This document shows, in pieces, positions 63,437 to 64,000 of a DNA stretch of 64,000 nucleotides. Under the pieces are notes generated by a model that was given only the letters and a program-made list of their open reading frames with translations, made no database searches and was not told the origin of the DNA. The stretch spans positions 1,984,001 to 2,048,000 of the forward strand of contig NZ_CP072596.1 in assembly GCF_017815535.1 (NCBI RefSeq), given 5' to 3'. The DNA comes from Tessaracoccus sp. MC1865. Lineage in GTDB: Bacteria; Actinomycetota; Actinomycetes; Propionibacteriales; Propionibacteriaceae. Position 1 is the stretch's first letter; each line of letters opens with the position of its first letter. Position numbers and translations under genes: made by a program.

Positions 63437-64000
63437 ATGACCTGGTTCATGGCCCTTGCCACAGCGGCCTCAGCAGGCGCCGTCTGGTGGCTGATCGTTC
63501 CGCGGCTGCGCGTCGACGATCCCGACGCGCCGGATTTCGCCGCCCTCGTGTCTTGGCGCACCATGCTGGGCGTGCTCGGCACGGCCGGTGCGGCGTCGGG
63601 CGTGCTGTGGCTGGTGCCCACGCACCACCACTGGCTGTGGGTGCCCTACCTGGCCGTGGGTGTACCGCTGGTCGCCATCGACCTGCTCAGTACGTTCCTG
63701 CCGAAACGGCTCAACGCCCTCGCCGCCGCGCTGATGGCGGCGGGGCTGGCCGCCACGGCGATCACCGACTGGCGCGGGGCAGCGGCCGCAGCTCTGGGCG
63801 CGGCGGCCGCGTTCGTGTTCTTCTACCTGGCCTGGCGGCTCTCGGCGAGCCTGGGCTTCGGCGACGTGCGGCTCGCGCTGCTGATCGGCGCCGTCAGCGG
63901 ACTGGCCGGTGTGGGTACGTGGACGACGGCGCTGCTGACGGGCACGGCCCTGGGCGCCGTGCACGGCATCGGCCATGCGCTGTGGGCCCGGCGCGACGCC
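63437..64000 (+). CDS. Type IV prepilin peptidase (A24), 3' end beyond window
   Basis: 188 codons are visible and the frame is still open at the window edge. Hydrophobic protein with several membrane segments. The two catalytic Asp residues of the A24 family are present: AIDLLSTFLPKRL (D-L-x4-L-P) and SLGFGDVRLALL (GxGD). The N-terminal methyltransferase domain of Gram-negative PilD is missing, as in short archaeal/actinobacterial forms, which cleave Flp/Tad or competence pilins. No pilin genes lie inside the window. Confidence 0.85.
   Translation, partial: MTWFMALATAASAGAVWWLIVPRLRVDDPDAPDFAALVSWRTMLGVLGTAGAASGVLWLVPTHHHWLWVPYLAVGVPLVAIDLLSTFLPKRLNALAAALMAAGLAATAITDWRGAAAAALGAAAAFVFFYLAWRLSASLGFGDVRLALLIGAVSGLAGVGTWTTALLTGTALGAVHGIGHALWARRDA

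Overview
The window is a contiguous, very GC-rich, densely packed piece of an actinobacterial chromosome. Gene order and content (polA, an ANTAR regulator, pyk, lspA, the full division and cell wall cluster from divIVA to mraZ, a DUF3040 protein, metF, a polyprenyl synthase, a PASTA kinase, class II aroG, plsC, NlpC/P60, a DnaQ-GIY-YIG nuclease) match the Actinomycetota and parallel, in compressed form, the regions around Mycobacterium tuberculosis Rv1539-Rv1629 and Rv2145c-Rv2191. A member of the Propionibacteriaceae is a reasonable guess, but genus cannot be fixed from sequence alone.

Layout. 1-8,132: polA (3' end outside the window), a hotdog thioesterase, pdtaR, tRNA-Leu(CAA), pyk, then dksA/traR-lspA-rluD and divIVA. 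8,240-24,524: the dcw cluster on the minus strand, transcribed mraZ, rsmH, ftsL, ftsI, murE, murF, mraY, murD, ftsW, murG, murC, ftsQ, ftsZ, sepF, yggT. Most neighbours are translationally coupled by ATGA, GTGA or longer overlaps. The cluster is preceded by an array of MraZ-type repeats, and the mraZ-rsmH gap carries a structured RNA matching the mraW motif. 24,784-29,588: MoxR ATPase, DUF58 protein, TgpA-like transglutaminase and DUF3040 protein. 29,592-35,523: a CueP-like copper lipoprotein and a mutagenic repair operon (DUF6504, dnaE2, dinB). 35,811-45,826: an oxidoreductase remnant, a CcdA/DsbA thiol pair, a HelD/HelR-type RNA polymerase ATPase, metF, a polyprenyl synthase, a CtpE-type calcium ATPase and a divergent ThiE-like protein. 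45,973-49,273: a PASTA Ser/Thr kinase and a membrane-anchored unknown. 49,513-51,459: a two-gene accessory island with clearly lower GC (secreted permuted NlpC/P60-like protein plus Tat lipoprotein). 51,668-64,000: threonine aldolase, aroG, a MacRS-type two-component system, plsC, a hydrolase, NlpC/P60, the DnaQ-UvrC-like nuclease, cyclophilin, a sunset-domain protein, a YcaQ/AlkX glycosylase and the start of a prepilin peptidase.

The genes form a growth and envelope core: precursor synthesis (MurC-G, MraY), septation (FtsZ/Q/L/I/W, SepF), polar growth (DivIVA), sensing of wall precursors (PASTA kinase) and wall hydrolysis (NlpC/P60), interleaved with DNA repair (PolA, DnaE2/DinB, AlkX, the UvrC-like nuclease). 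A recurring regulatory theme is a TANNNT hexamer ending 6-8 nt before the start codon with no Shine-Dalgarno sequence, suggesting that at least eleven genes here, including ftsZ, pyk, metF and aroG, give leaderless mRNAs.

No insertion sequence, phage, CRISPR array or rRNA was seen. The most unusual items are the 49.5-51.5 kb island, the MraZ operator/mraW RNA pair, the repair cassette with a degenerate PHP site, and a displaced antisense terminator at 35.7 kb.
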